Shown: positions 34,696 through 48,166, counted from the first letter of the stretch. The stretch is 64,000 nt of DNA from Zingiber officinale (GCF_018446385.1 NC_056002.1:5133474-5197473), one strand, 5' to 3'. The notes: generated from the sequence alone by a model not told the origin. Program-made: numbers and translations.

Positions 34696-37600
34696 TTAAA
34701 AGCAACCACTGCTGATGAATGGCAAAGGCTTCTGAAAGAGCAAGTGAGCTACAGATTGATCCGTTGAATTTCTTTCATTTTCAGTAATTGTCTTTTTGCA
34801 CCTGCTTGAACAACCCCAGCGAAGGAATTAGTAGAGAGCTCTCTCTGCCAGCAGCATAAAATTCAGCCTTGCAGCTAATGTTCGAGGTAGTACCCTCATT
34901 AAAGCAAGTTCTAACCACTAATATAATTTGCTGTGCTTAGTTGGATGAAAGTAGGAGGGATTTATCTTTAAGCAAATCAGGAAGAAAATGGAGCGCAACA
35001 AAATTTAAACATCTAATAAACACCAAGTATATGATATTATTTGTTTCCTTTTGACTTCATCCAAGTAAATAAGAAGAATGAAATAGAGTGAAATTGAAAT
35101 AAAATAATTCATTTCTATCATTTAAAACTTCATTTCTCTTCTACCTTCTCTCCTAGAAGTAAACATAACATTACTAAAAGAAAACAAAAGACATGATATT
35201 AGGCATGTTGTTTTTTCTGTAGAGCTGAATTCAACCGATTGAGACATTGGTCACATAAGATTTAATTATTTTATATCCAGATTGGAAGGCAAAAGTTAGG
35301 GCAAATTTTCCAAGTCGGATGGGAAAATGGGTCTCTCAACAATTGTAATTCAAACTCGCAACACTCAGCTGGGATCAAATTTCCGTGGAAAACATGTATT
35401 CATCTGAGCAGAGGTTTATTAAGCATTTAGATCATTTAATATTTCATGGTCAGATCTGCAAAGCTAGACAGGATTTAAAGGATTTTAGGCGGAATCAAGA
35501 AAATAACCATACTTGTTTATAGCTACTGCATCCATCTCTCTTGTAGCAAAACTCTCATTGTGCTCACTGCAGATATTGCTTTGTGCTGCAATCTCTGCTA
35601 AACCATATAGCCCGTCTCTAATGCACAACTTAGTTGTAACATTCAACTGTGAAAAGAAATAAAAGTGTTAATGTTCCAGCTACTCAGTTAACATCCATGC
35701 AGAGTCAAGTTCAACTATGCTGAGTGACAAGTTGGCACATGAGTTATTTGTACCAATTTGACCACTCACTTAAAACTCCAACCAACTAAAATTAATACCT
35801 GAATCATAACATTCCAAAGCTGCCGAAAACCCAATGCTTCTTCAAAGACATCATGTGAAGACATAGCTGCAACTAAACAGCTCCCCTGAGTTGCTTTGGA
35901 ATTAAACCTAGAAACCAGAACATTATTGAGTGCCTTTAAACCTCTACTAGCTAAACTATCTTCCAGTTTATCATACTTTTCAGCTACAGCTTTAGTAGTC
36001 TGTGTGTCATGATGGGAATCCTCTGTATGCTCTGAATAATATGACTGCATTTCAGGTAGCTTTTCTATTCTGATATCTGGCAGCAAGGCTGAAGGGACTG
36101 TTGATTCCTGATGCCCCAAGACATGAACTACAAGATGTTCATATGGAGTTGTAGAATTAGCATTATTCTTGAACTTGTTACTTGATGGTGTCAATTGTTC
36201 TTTGGGAATGAAATCTGCAGGAAGGCTGTAATCCATTTTGGCATCAGAATTGAAATTGGGGATGTAACTACTAGAAGGGGTCCTAAAGAAAAAAAAATCA
36301 TCTGCGAGCCACTGAAAAGGAGTTGGAATCTTCTGATCAGTACATCTTTGTATTACAGCATCTTTTGACGAGTATTGACTGCCATTTTGTTTCTATAAAA
36401 TGAGCAAATGATCAGGATAGGAATACAGATCATAACTCAATGTAAGTTCCAAAATATAATAAATTACCGATGGACCAAATTCTGGAAAATAGCTGCTGCT
36501 CGAATAATCTTCTTCCAAGATATCATTCAGATAACCAAGCACTGAACCATCAACCATATCAGATGAGCATGACACCTGTGATACCTCGTCAATACACTTT
36601 ACATGTCTTTGCCCAAATGTTGAATCATGCTCTCTCCAATGAAAGCAAAAAATTGTTTGCAGTGTTAAAAATGGATCAAGTAGGACTAAAGAAAAGTGCA
36701 GCTAACAAAATAATAATTTTTTCAATTACCTGAACATTCTTTCAACATCAGTAAAATTGTCAATCTCAAGCCAGTCATGCAAATTGAAATTTTTTGCTAC
36801 AGAGCTGTGAACATTTTCCAGAGGGATTACATTATCAAAGGCAGAAGTCATCACTATATAAGAAATTGCAGCGTCCGCGCTGATCTGATAGGTTTCCGGT
36901 CCTACAATGGAATCGGTTTATATATCAATGACCAATGATCACTATAAAATAATGGGATACTTCAGAAACTATTGGACTCCAATATGTGAGAATGCAAAAG
37001 GGAGATCATTCTACCAACAAAAATATATTATCAGATGCATAAGACATTCTCACTGTCATTGTCATCAAGTTGTTGAGTTGATCTTAAGTATTTGGGGTAG
37101 ATTACATGAATCTTACTCCTCCATTGCATTCTATCTAAAACTATATTACTAGCAATATTCAAATTAATTAAACCATTTTTATTGTGTTGACTAATATTTC
37201 CATTGGTCTACCTATACACCTCCCACTTTACACCTTCGATTAAACTCTTTTTGTTATATAATCTATTTGTCATCTTTTAATATGTCCATACCATCTCAAT
37301 GTATTTTTTTCTCACTGTATAAGAAGACTTGACATTTGTTGAATTTCGCCACTTTCTGCAAAGCAATTTTAGACAAAGATTAACATAGTTTCTTATTTTC
37401 TTTTCTTTCTTTTTTTCTCTCTCTCTTTTTTTTAAAAAAAAAATGGCCCAGCTAAATGCTCTTGAAAATACATTCTCATATGAATAAGGAATTGTGTCAA
37501 AAATTTATCAGAAGTCTTGGACATTGATCAAGATTCTTGTCTATTTCTCTAACTAATAGTTTTAGACCAAACTTACCATATTTGCTCTTCTTGAAATACG

Positions 37601-39225
37601 TTTCATGTTCTGATTTCTTGTGCTTGCATAAAATTTCACATCCTTGGATAGACACTATATGATCACCTTCCGTGTCAAAATCATTCCTAGCATCTTCTTC
37701 AAGCTGCAAAAGAAAATTGATCAATCTTCTCACCCTTGAACTACTAAAGGTTTTTGAAATTAGATACAGAAGTCAATGGTGGGAGTGACCTAATGATTTC
37801 TCATGTTTCTAAAGATTATGCGATAGAGAGTGTAAGAAAAAATCTTTTTTCAAAATGGGAAAGGTGAAAAGGGCCAAAAGCATCAACTTTAAATAGTTCA
37901 GGTACTAAACAATTAAATCATAGGTTCCAAAATAGTTACTAAATTGATGTCGTTTTTCATTTGTTATATTATGAAGAGTAGCAGACATGTGTGGGACTTT
38001 AGTACGAGTCTCTACAAGAGCTTTTGTTTAGTATGCCTTCATTATCAGCGATCCCAGCAAGAACTCATTCTTCTATTATATAAGAAGCTGCAATGAGGTG
38101 AATCTCTCATCTTTCTCTCTCTCCGGTTGGTAGGGCATCCGAGAATCTTCTACCCTCTTGTTTGATCTCCAATGGTTGCTCAAAGAGATAGATACTAAAA
38201 TATATTGGGGCATTACACACACACAAGCAGTGGTTTGATCTCAAATTAGGTGGCCTAATTGCCACCACCCGACTAGGAATGCACTTTTTTGAATATTAGA
38301 AGTGAGAATCCTCCCTTGTGAGTACTCTCTGAACTGCAGGCTACCTGTACATTGCTAATATGCTAGTTTTGTCTAATTTATTGTCTAGGAGGTATAGATG
38401 TTTGTATGAATGTGTATGATCTTTTTAGACTAGAAAGAAAAGGAACTACCATAAATGTTCTGAAGTTCTCAACCGTTGGAGCATGTTGTCAACTTCTCAG
38501 TGTGGATCTGAAGCCTATTTAAACTTGTGTAAGCAAGTGATTACATGGCGGGGCTAAATAAGAAATACTCGTATCTCAGAAACAATAAGAGGACATCCCG
38601 GTATCCAAGCATGACAAGTAGCGTATCAAATCAGAAAATAAGAAGCTCAAAAATTGTCATCATGATTGTAACAATTTTGGTTATTGCAATTATGAACTAC
38701 CAAAGATTCTTAATTGACTTGTTAACGAAATCTAAGTTCTCAGCCACAGAACTGCTTTGCAGAAGTGGGGAGAACCATCACACAGGCATGGATCCGGCTC
38801 CCATAGCTATAGTTGCAAGAGATATTCCACAGAAAAATGCAAGAAGAAAAGAAGTTCGGAGACGTTTGTTCCTGACTCCCTATGTTTGGAGAATACCAAA
38901 TATTCGACCTGCCCATCCTCAAAAAAATCTTCACAGTGAAGCAACCTAAGATCTTTAACTCTTATGTATTGGCCAATCCTGTCATTCAGCACCTATAAAT
39001 CTCTCTCAGTACTCGCTTTGTCTTTCAGCATACTGATAACACACATTAGGTATAGATGGGCATCGGTTCTCTATATATCGCCGCGGTCATACCTTGATTT
39101 TCCCCGAAATAAAGAATAGTCGATTCAACTAAACATCGAGGAAATAAAAAGGAGTAACAGTTTTGTTGCGCAGTTTTACTACGATAAGATACCTCATATA
39201 TGCTCCAATCCGAACTTCGCTTCAT
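34696..39225 (-). CDS. LNK-type clock co-regulator (night light-inducible and clock-regulated family)
   Basis: Seven coding exons: 39225-39193, 37703-37577, 36901-36730, 36633-36468, 36392-35799, 35646-35513, 34801-34696. All junctions have GT/AG and the phases close exactly (1332 nt, 443 aa). Motifs: N-terminal SDWSIYE-LEEDARNDFDTEGDHIV, equivalent to the LNK DWNDxE...GDHIVP block; DWLEIDNFTDVERMFREHDSTFG (the DVDRMFRxxDSTFG motif); GFRQLWNVMIQ-LNVTTKLCIRDGLYGLAE near the C-terminus; and TDQSVAHLLFQKP at the end. LNK proteins bind REVEILLE/MYB clock factors and activate afternoon-phased genes in the nucleus; they have no DNA-binding domain. Intron 1 is about 1.5 kb. The last acceptor is a tandem AAGCAG, so a one-codon variant is possible. 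The protein is shorter than typical LNK1/2, and the subgroup was not resolved. Confidence 0.85.
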
Positions 39226-40201
39226 CACTCTATTCCCAGGTCAAACCTTTCGATCCGACCTCTCGCTCCCCAACAGAACGCCTGCATCTCTTCGCCACAA
39301 ATCTAGACAAGAAAATCGAAACCAAAGCCGTCATCAGCACGTTGACATCAAGATTCATACGGCAAACAAGTCGTGAACGGCAGAAAGAGAGGAAAAAACA
39401 AAGATCTCGAAGGAGCAAAAAAAATTCCCGTAAAACGAGAGCAGGGAAAGGGGCTTGCATTACAGAACAGAGTAGCGTACAAATGTTAGACAAGCCCTGC
39501 TTACCCTAGCCGGACGCGTCTCCGGTAGCTTCTCACTTCTTCTGGCAGACTATTTCCGGAGCTCTGGAGAGGCTCCTTTAGCACGCCTATCCAATATGTT
39601 ATAACCACATTGAGACGAGGCGTGTCCTCAATCATTTTTTTCTTTTTCTTTTTTAAAAAAATTACAATTTAATTATCGCGGTGGGAATGGAGCTGCCGTG
39701 GCGGTGGGCCCACGGCAGATCGAAACTAGTGGTCAAGGAACAACGAAGAATATGATTTCGGATGTGATCAATTACCCGCCACTTATTGGCCACAGCAAAC
39801 GCCAAGTAGAGTCTCGTAATTTACGCCTCCAGCTTAGAAAGGCATAATTACATTCGTGGTTTTCCTGGATCGACCGTAACTTACATTTTCTATTTTCTTA
39901 AACAAATAAACATCAAAAGAAACAAGGTCTTAAACCTACTTATTGTTAAAGCTTATTCTCTATTCATAACAAAGATAACTGTCTTGAAATCTGAAAAACA
40001 AGATATTAAACCTGCTTGTACAACAAAATCTGCAAACTGAACTAGGCAACAAACTATCACGAGAACAAGATAAAACTCCCGCTGACGTCCAGTCAAGCGC
40101 ATTGCTAGACATTAAACTTATTCTCACAGTTATAGATCTTCATAAATAGAAAAAGGTACCTAACATTACAACATAACTCCAGATCCAACTCCAAACGCAC
40201 A
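39226..40201. promoter_or_regulatory. LNK 5' UTR/promoter and PUM 3' flank
   Basis: This interval between the LNK start and the PUM stop must hold the LNK promoter and the PUM 3' UTR. No exact evening element (AAAATATCT) was noticed on a quick reading. Open frames here are short and unrecognised. Confidence 0.4.
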
Positions 40202-43200
40202 TCACTTTTTGGACACTAGTTTTGAGTAGATCTGCCTGCAGTAAGGGTTGGTTCTCAGAGTCGGTGCATAAGGACGAATGGCTTTCTCTAGTGCAGCATG
40301 AGATTGGCCCTGTGTTGGAAATAGGTTTTTAGTAAAGAGAAGAGGATAGTAACTGCTACATTTCAAAGTCCCATTTCGTAAGGGAAATTGCTAACGAGTA
40401 CCTTGGAATATTCAAGGGCTCGTTGGATGGGATAGTTTGCGTAAGGGTGTTGCAATAATTGGTCAAAGTGTGGGACTGAAAGTAATTCATCTATGATAGT
40501 GGCTGGAAAATCTTTGCCAAAGTACAAGAAGCACCTTTCCACCACATTACTGCTGAATTTTTGGGTGGATAGTTCGACATATCTCCCCTGAAATTGAGAT
40601 GCCAAGATTGCAATTGCAAAAGGCTTCTCCAATTCGAGCACTGCTTGGACAACATAGTTACTGAAATAGAAGAGAGAGCATAAATATAATGATTCAGTAT
40701 CGAAGCTAAAGCTTACTTACCTCACAATAATATTTGGAAAAAGGCAAGCAAAGGCAACTAGGGTAAAAGTAGGAACAGAGAGAGTAAATAAATGAAAAAA
40801 GAAACACATTACTTAGAGGGATGAGTTGAGATAAATTCTAATGCACAAGATTAAATAAATTATAAAAAATAATGATGCAAGAGTTTCAATATAATCAAAA
40901 CCTACTTCTGCTAAATACCACAGTCCAAAGTTGAGCATCAATCTGAGATAGCTGAATAGTAAATTATAAACTCGACCAAAGTTGATCCAGATTAGGGGAA
41001 CTAGAAACAAGGACAATGTAAATGCAGCAGTCAGAAAAGAATATCAATTAGTGTGATATTAAGAATATGTGACAAATGTCCAACCTGAAGGCCTACAAAA
41101 TCTGACTGACTAAAATGAAGTGGTTCAATAACTAGGAAATTAAGATTCTACGAGAGGCAGCAGATAAAATCATTACTGAAAGCATGACATAGAAGATCCA
41201 TAACACACAGGAAAACGATTTGCCTTGTCTCCAAAGTGGCATTTCCCACCTCAGGACCTATGCAGAACAGTCTGAACAGATCAGCATAAAATAAAATTAT
41301 AAAAGACAGCCACTTCAAGTTTGGACCCTGTTCTTCAGGAACTTTAGGAAAGACTTACATTTTAGCAAGCATATTATGGCTACATATCTTCTTCCTTAGT
41401 TATGTTAAAAAATCAACAATTTAACACACTAAGGATAACACAAGGAGTTAAATTTCAAACATTTTGTGTGGTTTGGCATGTCATGTACATGCTAAAAGAA
41501 ACCTTCCTAATACAGCTAACACAAGCAATCTATCATATACACGAAACCTATCAAATTGCCATGTCAATTGGAGAAAGAGCTAAAGAGCAGCTCAGTGCCT
41601 CAGGCTCTGAGGAAAAGAGTCTAGGAATGATAAATATATAGTCCTGCAGCATAGAAGTTGTAATTTAAGAGTGAAATATTTACCCATAGGGATCTTGAGC
41701 AAGTTTATTGCCATTAGTAGCAACTACTGCAACCAACTTTTCTTGGTATTCTCCAGTAAAATTACGTATGCATTTTTGTAACACACAGCAACCATGTCGA
41801 TGAGTAGCAATGTCAACACAATACATGGCAGCAGCATCAAAAATAAACTGTATACAGAAAGACTCAAGAATTTAATGAATCACAAAGAACTAGTCGGCTA
41901 ACTAAAGCTCATAAAAAAATGAAATAAAACATAGAAGTAGAAGGTACACAACCATATATAATGGGCGCATTCTTCATAACCAAACTAGAGTCAGTTAGAA
42001 AGATACCAGAATTTCAACTGAGACATGCCAATATTTTCAATCAAACAATATAATGTACAATATTCTAGTAGTTTTAATACTAGTGCATAGGGCATAGGCC
42101 AGATAAGTACCTTCTATGGGCAACAATGAAGTGGTATTTTTTGAACATTCACAGTACAAGAGGTCTTCATCTAAAGTTAAAAAAAAGGGCGTAAGAGGTA
42201 GGGTTGTGCCATAGCCTATTGAATGGACACTAACTGTATTTTGTCTAGAAGAAAATTCCTGTACTTAAATCCGGAAAGATATGGTCACAAGACCTGGATT
42301 ACAAAATGTAAAACTTCACATGGTGCTAGGGTTAATATTAAGAGATTCCAGTACATATTATGTCCAATATTGATAAAAATTTAAAAAGGGTACCCAAACA
42401 ACCATATAAGTCCCGATTTTACATTCTAAGATGCACTGAAATTCAGTTACAACTGTATGGAAAGATATTTCTAATTACCTAACAATCGAAACAGAAGAAT
42501 AGGAATTCATATTCTGGCATTCTAGGCTTTGAAGGGTGTGATAGATGAATCTAAGAGAAGAATAGTTGATGAAAATGTATTAAATCGAGCATCTAGAGTC
42601 CTTGTTTATAATTTTCACCAAATAATTCGAGTTAACAATGGTATTGAAGGATGATCAGCATTTAAAAAAAAAGTCAAAGGTTTAAGTAATTAAGAACCGA
42701 TTGACAAATTATGAAAGAGGACCATCTAGAAGTATAATTACAAGGATAAAAAATTCATTCACAGAGAAATTTTTTCCTAAACTAGAAACTCACTACCTTA
42801 TTGTCTTCAGTTGTAAAAGTTTCCAAGCAACGTTGAAGAACATGGCTTCCATTTAAATCCTTCACAAGATTTACAAACCCAGGTCTTAGAGCTGATGTAA
42901 CCAATGAAATATGGTGCTTAGTTTTCACAGTATCTATCAACTTCTGTACTGCCCTTGTCCTGAGAAATACATCCAAATAGTTTCATGAGAGGGCAACGTC
43001 ACAAAACTTTAAATGATTGGCAGAATAAGTCAATACTAAATTCACAGTCCTGAGCATAAACTCTAAAGAGCACTTTATAAAGAGAGGAAATGAGAAGGTT
43101 ACTACTCACCCATGAATATTTAGGGAGATTCCAACAACATTAGCAGGATTTTTGTTAAGCATGAGTAGGATCGCCATCAGCTGTTCTTCGTTGCATTTCC

Positions 43201-44260
43201 CCAGCAATTTCTGCATGAGATAATTTCCGAAAGGATCGACCATGAGCTCCACCGTGCTATTGATAACCCCATTAAAAATCGTATCAACCTGATGCTTCCC
43301 TTCATCAAGCATCTGCTGCAAGTACCGGCAGCCATGCTGGTCCTTTGCAAGTAAGTATAGGTGTCCTTTGACACCCATCAAATTTTCATATTTGATAAAA
43401 GGAGCTACACGCTTTACAGAGGTTCCCTGAGCATTCCTTTGGTTTTTTGTGCAATGAAGCCCCATTTCCCGTGCAAAACTAGCATCAGACGTGTTCCTTG
43501 CCATTCTCACTGGTTGATGTCCAGCACGAATAGGCAAGTTTAAGCCATCTGATGCATTATCCCAGTTTGGATCTACTCTAGTCATCTCTGATTGTAGCAA
43601 CACATCAGAGATCGGATAAGGTTTATTAGGGAAGGAAGCAAAATTTCCAGAATGGTTTCCCCAATAGTGAGGATTCATTTGTCGACCAGTGTCCAAATCT
43701 GCAGCTCCATATGAGGACTTCCTGAGCAACGGATCCACCAAGTTCGCCGCGCCAGGATAATGCCGCTGGAATTGTGTGAGAGACGGGTTCCCATCTGCAT
43801 TCATCAGCGAATCCCATCCAAAAGGGTGGAAGAATGCCTCACATCCTCGATCCACAGGACGATTATTATCCTGGAACTGGAAAGAACCGATCGGGCGACT
43901 ATTAAGCGCCGACGTCGGAGGCAAAACCGAACCATTCTGATCGGCGCCGAGACGGACATTGCGAAGGTTCTCGACCAAACGGGTCTTCTCCACCATCGCG
44001 GCAAAGCCCGCGGGCTTCCGAGCCCATTCTGTCAGGGAGGGGCTGTCCGGCCCCGACCTCGACGACGAGGACGACCAATCCGAGCAAGAAGCCCCCTCGT
44101 GCCCCGGCGGCACGCTGCTATAGCAGATACCGTTCAGAATCTCGTCCCAGATACGAAAATCGACCTCGTATCCGCCATCGTAGGCGTCGAGATGACGGAT
44201 ACGGGGAATCTCCTCCAGCAACCTCTCAATGTCCTGCTCCTCCGGGTTTCTGGCCATCAT
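40202..44260 (-). CDS. Pumilio-family (PUF) RNA-binding protein, APUM-like
   Basis: Five coding exons: 44260-43110, 42959-42797, 41847-41684, 40660-40402, 40309-40202, with GT/AG borders; 1845 nt in frame, 614 aa. Start: tandem ATGs at 44260 and 44257. An unstructured N-terminal half (acidic start, Ser-rich CSDWSSSSSRSGPDSPSLTEWARKPAGFAAM) precedes eight PUM repeats. The RNA-contact pentads, in order, are CRYLQ, NYLMQ, TRAVQ, SHVLQ, CCVLQ, NYVVQ, SNVVE, NYPIQ. By the PUF code, repeats 8-7-6-5 (N/Q, S/E, N/Q, C/Q) read UGUA, the core of the Pumilio element in 3' UTRs. The protein should repress or destabilise target mRNAs in the cytoplasm. It resembles the Arabidopsis APUM group with a single C-terminal PUF domain (for example APUM12), but the subgroup is not certain. 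The stop is TGA at 40202-40204. Confidence 0.93.
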
Positions 44261-44448
44261 CGCTTCTTCCGCCACCGAGAACTCACAAGAATCGAGGAAG
44301 AAACGGGGTCGCTAGCGGAAGGAGGATTAGGGATCGCGAGAGGATTCGGAATATGAGATATCTCGGCCAAGGCGAATTGAAGCACAAGAAATAGTAGGAA
44401 GAGTGGTGGAGCGCCAGAACTCGGCGAAGAGAAGGGGGTTTACATGGG

Positions 44449-44459
44449 CTTTATATACA
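44449..44459 (-). promoter_or_regulatory. PUM TATA box
   Basis: The minus strand reads TGTATATAAAG about 190 nt upstream of the PUM ATG. Transcription would start near 44,420, giving a 5' UTR of about 160 nt. Confidence 0.6.
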
Positions 44460-45825
44460 GATTGGGAAAGGTCACTGGAATACGACACAGCGAGGGCGAG
44501 GAGTGCAAGCGCGACACACCCTTACCGCGGTGCACGCCAGTTGACCCGGTGATTCTCACCTCCGTGTCTCCCTCCGTTGCGCGCCCCGTATCGGTAACTT
44601 TAAGGCGCCTTCTTTTCGGAAATTATATAAAAGCAAAATTGAACAAGGAAAGATATTTATGAGATATTTCTTTTTCTTTTTTGAGAGTGAGAGAAAAAAA
44701 CGCCGATTCGAATGCGTTCCCGGCTGAAATATCTCCCAACGGACGAGCCCAATCTGCTCGCGTGTGATATAAGATCCTAAAAAAATGCTACATTTTTTAT
44801 TTAAAGATAATGCTAGAAAATACTTATCCAACACGTTTTGATTTTACATTTTTAAATAATAATTGCAATTAAGTGTTAATTGGGCACGAAAAGATCCATA
44901 AGATCCTCCACTTGGCATTTGATTTAGTTTGTGCAAACCTAAAATTCAGTTGAGCCACCTAAAAACTATACCTCTGACTTGATACTTCAATTCTAAGAAT
45001 TCGAGTTTATTATTATTGTACCTTATTCAGCACAAATCTACCAACACAACCAGTGATCCATAGGATTGTGGTCTCTGTGGATTTAAGGTATTGAAGTAGA
45101 ATGGATCCTGAAGTCCATTTTCACTGTCCTGCATTTCCTGGAGCATTTCCAGGTAAAGCCGATGAAGTGAAGGGACTGGTCTCATCAAGATTTAGAACCA
45201 ACTTCTCAGGCCTCTGAAGTAAAAATTGGCCGGATAGTTGGCTGCAATTCATAGCATTGTTCAAAGAGACCCAAACATGCATGATCCATGCAAGTGTGTC
45301 ATGCGTCTCCGATCGAGGGGAGGCTCTGCCATCGGCACTCCTGAACCATCAATCAGAGTACACTGCTACAATACTCTCTATCTGTTACAGAAACACCCAA
45401 CTGACATTATTTTTTTTTCTATGATATTCAAGGATCATATAAAATTATAAAGGACAAAAATATTTTCTAAAGCTAAGTGATGAATGGCTTGGCATAAAAT
45501 TGTCACCCATCAGTGCTGGTCTTCTTGTATTATTGGCATAAATAATTCCATTAACCTATTGTACTCTGCAGATTTATGGTTTACAGCTTGGTGTTAAAGA
45601 TTCTAAAGGAAACAATGCATTCCTCTCACTGTCTCACTTGCGAAAATTAATTAAGCGGCAAAGCGTATTATATTGTCTGCTTTCCACTTAATTATAATCA
45701 AATGTCGAAGAAACTACAGTTTAGAACACAAGTTCATCTACTTCTCAGTCTAATTATTAAGAACGCCAGCTGATCCTGTCTGAAAGTGATGGAGATGAGA
45801 TGTACTGGGTAGATGGCTTTGTCGT
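44460..45825. other. intergenic upstream of PUM
   Basis: No gene was recognised. It includes the PUM distal promoter and sequence without clear repeat borders. Confidence 0.45.
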
Positions 45826-46370
45826 TAACAGGGAAAAGACTCTGAGATGGAGAAGAGAAGAATACACCTGACACTCCTTCTTGTGCACACCGCAAAGAGA
45901 GCAAAGGGAAGCGTTAGAGCAAGAACAAGGGAGGGAGACCTTGACATAGACACTCTGACGCTCAAGTCACTATAGTAGCCGAGCGAAAAGTGGAGAAGAA
46001 GATGAATAATAGATGCATGCATGTTATAACGTTGTAAAGTATACTTGGCTAACGGAGAGAACCCCTTTTATACTGACCCTCAGAACCTCCGTAATCGTAA
46101 AGTGTCAGAGATGTCTGGTATCAAAATATGTTAAATAATGAAATATGTATGACCACTCCTTGTGGAAGATTTCATTACAGGTATATGAACCATCTTTTGT
46201 AACCTCCGTATCAATGAGGCGACTGAGGATACTTAATGTCAGAACATGCCAAGTAACGCCAGACAATGGAAGTTGTATGTATACCCTTAGAGGAAGGTTC
46301 CCTAGCATGTATACACTATGGTAGTGAAATATTCCCTGACAAGGCTATTATTCTCTGATAGGTTGTTATG
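45826..46370 (-). mobile_element. probable LTR fragment with minus-strand TATA box
   Basis: TATAAAAGG lies on the minus strand at about 46,068-46,076, followed downstream by a CT/GA-rich transcript-like stretch. The upstream side runs into tandem repeats at 46,370-46,770. This looks like the U3-R part of an LTR, but no TG/CA ends, PBS or partner LTR were found. Confidence 0.35.
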
Positions 46371-46770
46371 ATTCTTTAATAATATTGTCTCCTGGAGACA
46401 GTCTAACCGACCTTATAGCCAACCGATTGTATGATAGGAGATTGGCACATGAGAAGTGAGGAGCTTAGATCCATAGGTCTACCCGACACATTAGGTCGAT
46501 CGGTCGTATACTGAGAGTTGTATTGTAGAAGCAGGGAACTGAGACCCGTATGTCTGACCGGTACTGGAGCCAATCGGGTTTATTCTGTATATTTTGGCAC
46601 TGGGAAGTGGAGTGTTAAGTCCCTTAAGTTTGAATGGCATTAGGATTGATCGACCGTATGCTGAGAGATTTGTATTTGAAGAATGAGGATCTACGCTCCA
46701 TAAGTCCAACCGACACTAGGATCGACTGGATGTATATTGAGAACCTTATATGTGAAGAGTGGGGAGCTAA
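46370..46770. repeat. degenerate tandem repeat, about 85-95-bp unit
   Basis: About four units share GGGAGCTTAGATCCATAAGTCTAACCGACAC-type and GTATACTGAGAGNTTGTAT-type segments (near 46,460, 46,540, 46,610 and 46,690), with GGTCGATCGG-like cores. Confidence 0.65.
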
Positions 46771-47068
46771 GCTATCACGCCCCTAGACATATCGACACCA
46801 GCGTTGCTCGCGAATATAAATACTCAAAATCAACAAGTCTCATATAGTGAATACCAAACCAGTAATAATATAACGAAAATATTGTCTTTACAAAGTGAAA
46901 ATCCAAAAGCGATAAGCGGAAGCATACAAGTAAAGATAATACGAACTAAAAGGAAGAATTGCTTGAACAGGGCTCCATGACTAGCCCCAAAACATCTCTT
47001 GCTCCTCTTTCTCGACTTGCTCCTTGTCTTTATCTGGGGATGGGAGTAAGGGGGTGAGTGCTCCGTGT

Positions 47069-48166
47069 TGGACCCTGAGATTCGATAGAGAGGGGGGGGG
47101 GGGGAATATCGATTAAAAAAAATATTAAGCGCAGCGGAATTTAAAAAACAATAGACACAGTAATTTTTACTTCGTTCGGAGCCTGTGACGACTCCTACTC
47201 GAAGGCCCGCACACAAGGGTGCTTTCGGTGGGCAATCACTAGCAGTTCAAAAATTATTACAATTTAAAGTACAGGAATGCTAATGAAAATAAAGCAAATA
47301 CCGACAAGAATTTAATGAAAAAGGAAAGAAGCGTACTGTCGGAGCTTTGTTAGCGTCGCAGGAGCGCGGAGCAGTAGAGCAAGCAGTAGAAGACTTTCTT
47401 TTCGTTGTTATTCTGAAGCTCCCCTCTGACCCTCCTTTTATATGAGGCTCGGGGCGCCCTGGATCCCTTCCGGGCGCCCTGGTGGGACGTGGCAGGTCCA
47501 ACCAGCAAGCTTCACGTGGCGACGCGCGAGTTTGGATAAAACTTACCTCCGGGCGCCCGGATCCCTTCCGGGCGCCTGGACCTCCGGGCGCCTGTATCCC
47601 TTCCGGGCGCCCGGACCTCCTATTTCCAGGAACTCCTTCTCCTGCAAAATAGAGTTAGTCCGAGGCAAATATATATCCTGTAAAACAGATTGTTAGCACA
47701 GTTAAAGTTCAACAAAGTAATAGAAAAGAGTATGACTTAGATTCCGTCTTTCCGAGACCGGAATCTAGTCACGATCTCGACTTAGATATCCGAAATGGAT
47801 CTAAGCCGGCTCGACGCCTAATGTTCCCTTCCCCGGAACGCGTCCTCGCAGTCACTCCCCTCCAGTGACTTTCCTCACTTATCTGCCAGACGTTCGGTCA
47901 GCCCGTCGACCCGTCTAGACTTCATGCCAGCTATCCGGTCAGCCCGTCGACCTAGCTGGACTTCGTGCCTAAGCGTCTGGTCAGCCCGTCGACCCGCTTG
48001 GACTTCATGCCAGCTATCCGGTCAGCCCGTCGACCTAGCTGGGCTTCGTGCCAGACATCCGGTCAGCTGGTTAAGTTAGTGAAAACATATGCAAGAAACA
48101 ACATGCATTTATGTGGTTTTTAAGTTAGTTTGTATTTTCAGTTTGGTTTAGCTAACTTAACCACGC
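47069..48166 (-). mobile_element. LTR-like block with GC-rich U3 and minus-strand TATA box
   Basis: It begins TGTTGGACCC at 47,069. A minus-strand TATATAAAAGG-like box lies at about 47,434-47,444. Upstream of it (47,450-47,625) CCGGGCGCC(C/T)GGA modules repeat four or more times. A purine tract AAAGAGGGAGGG on the minus strand at about 48,170-48,182 may be the polypurine tract of an element whose 3' LTR this is. A run of 13 G lies at about 47,091-47,104. The outer limit near 48,166 is a guess, since no TG was found there. Confidence 0.5.
47885..48066. repeat. 39-bp tandem repeat GTCAGCCCGTCGACC
   Basis: About four and a half units contain CGGTCAGCCCGTCGACC, then TAGCTGGACTTC or CGTCTAGACTTC, then ATGCCAGCTATC. 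They lie within the LTR-like block, upstream of its TATA box on the minus strand. Confidence 0.75.

Noticed and set aside
38545-38992. 134-aa plus-strand frame and overlapping minus-strand frames in LNK intron 1
   Set aside because: They lie in the intron between LNK exons 1 and 2, show no family resemblance, and the exon phases close without them.
43760-44356. 198-aa plus-strand open frame
   Set aside because: It is antisense to the first exon of the Pumilio gene; Arg-rich composition comes from the opposite frame.
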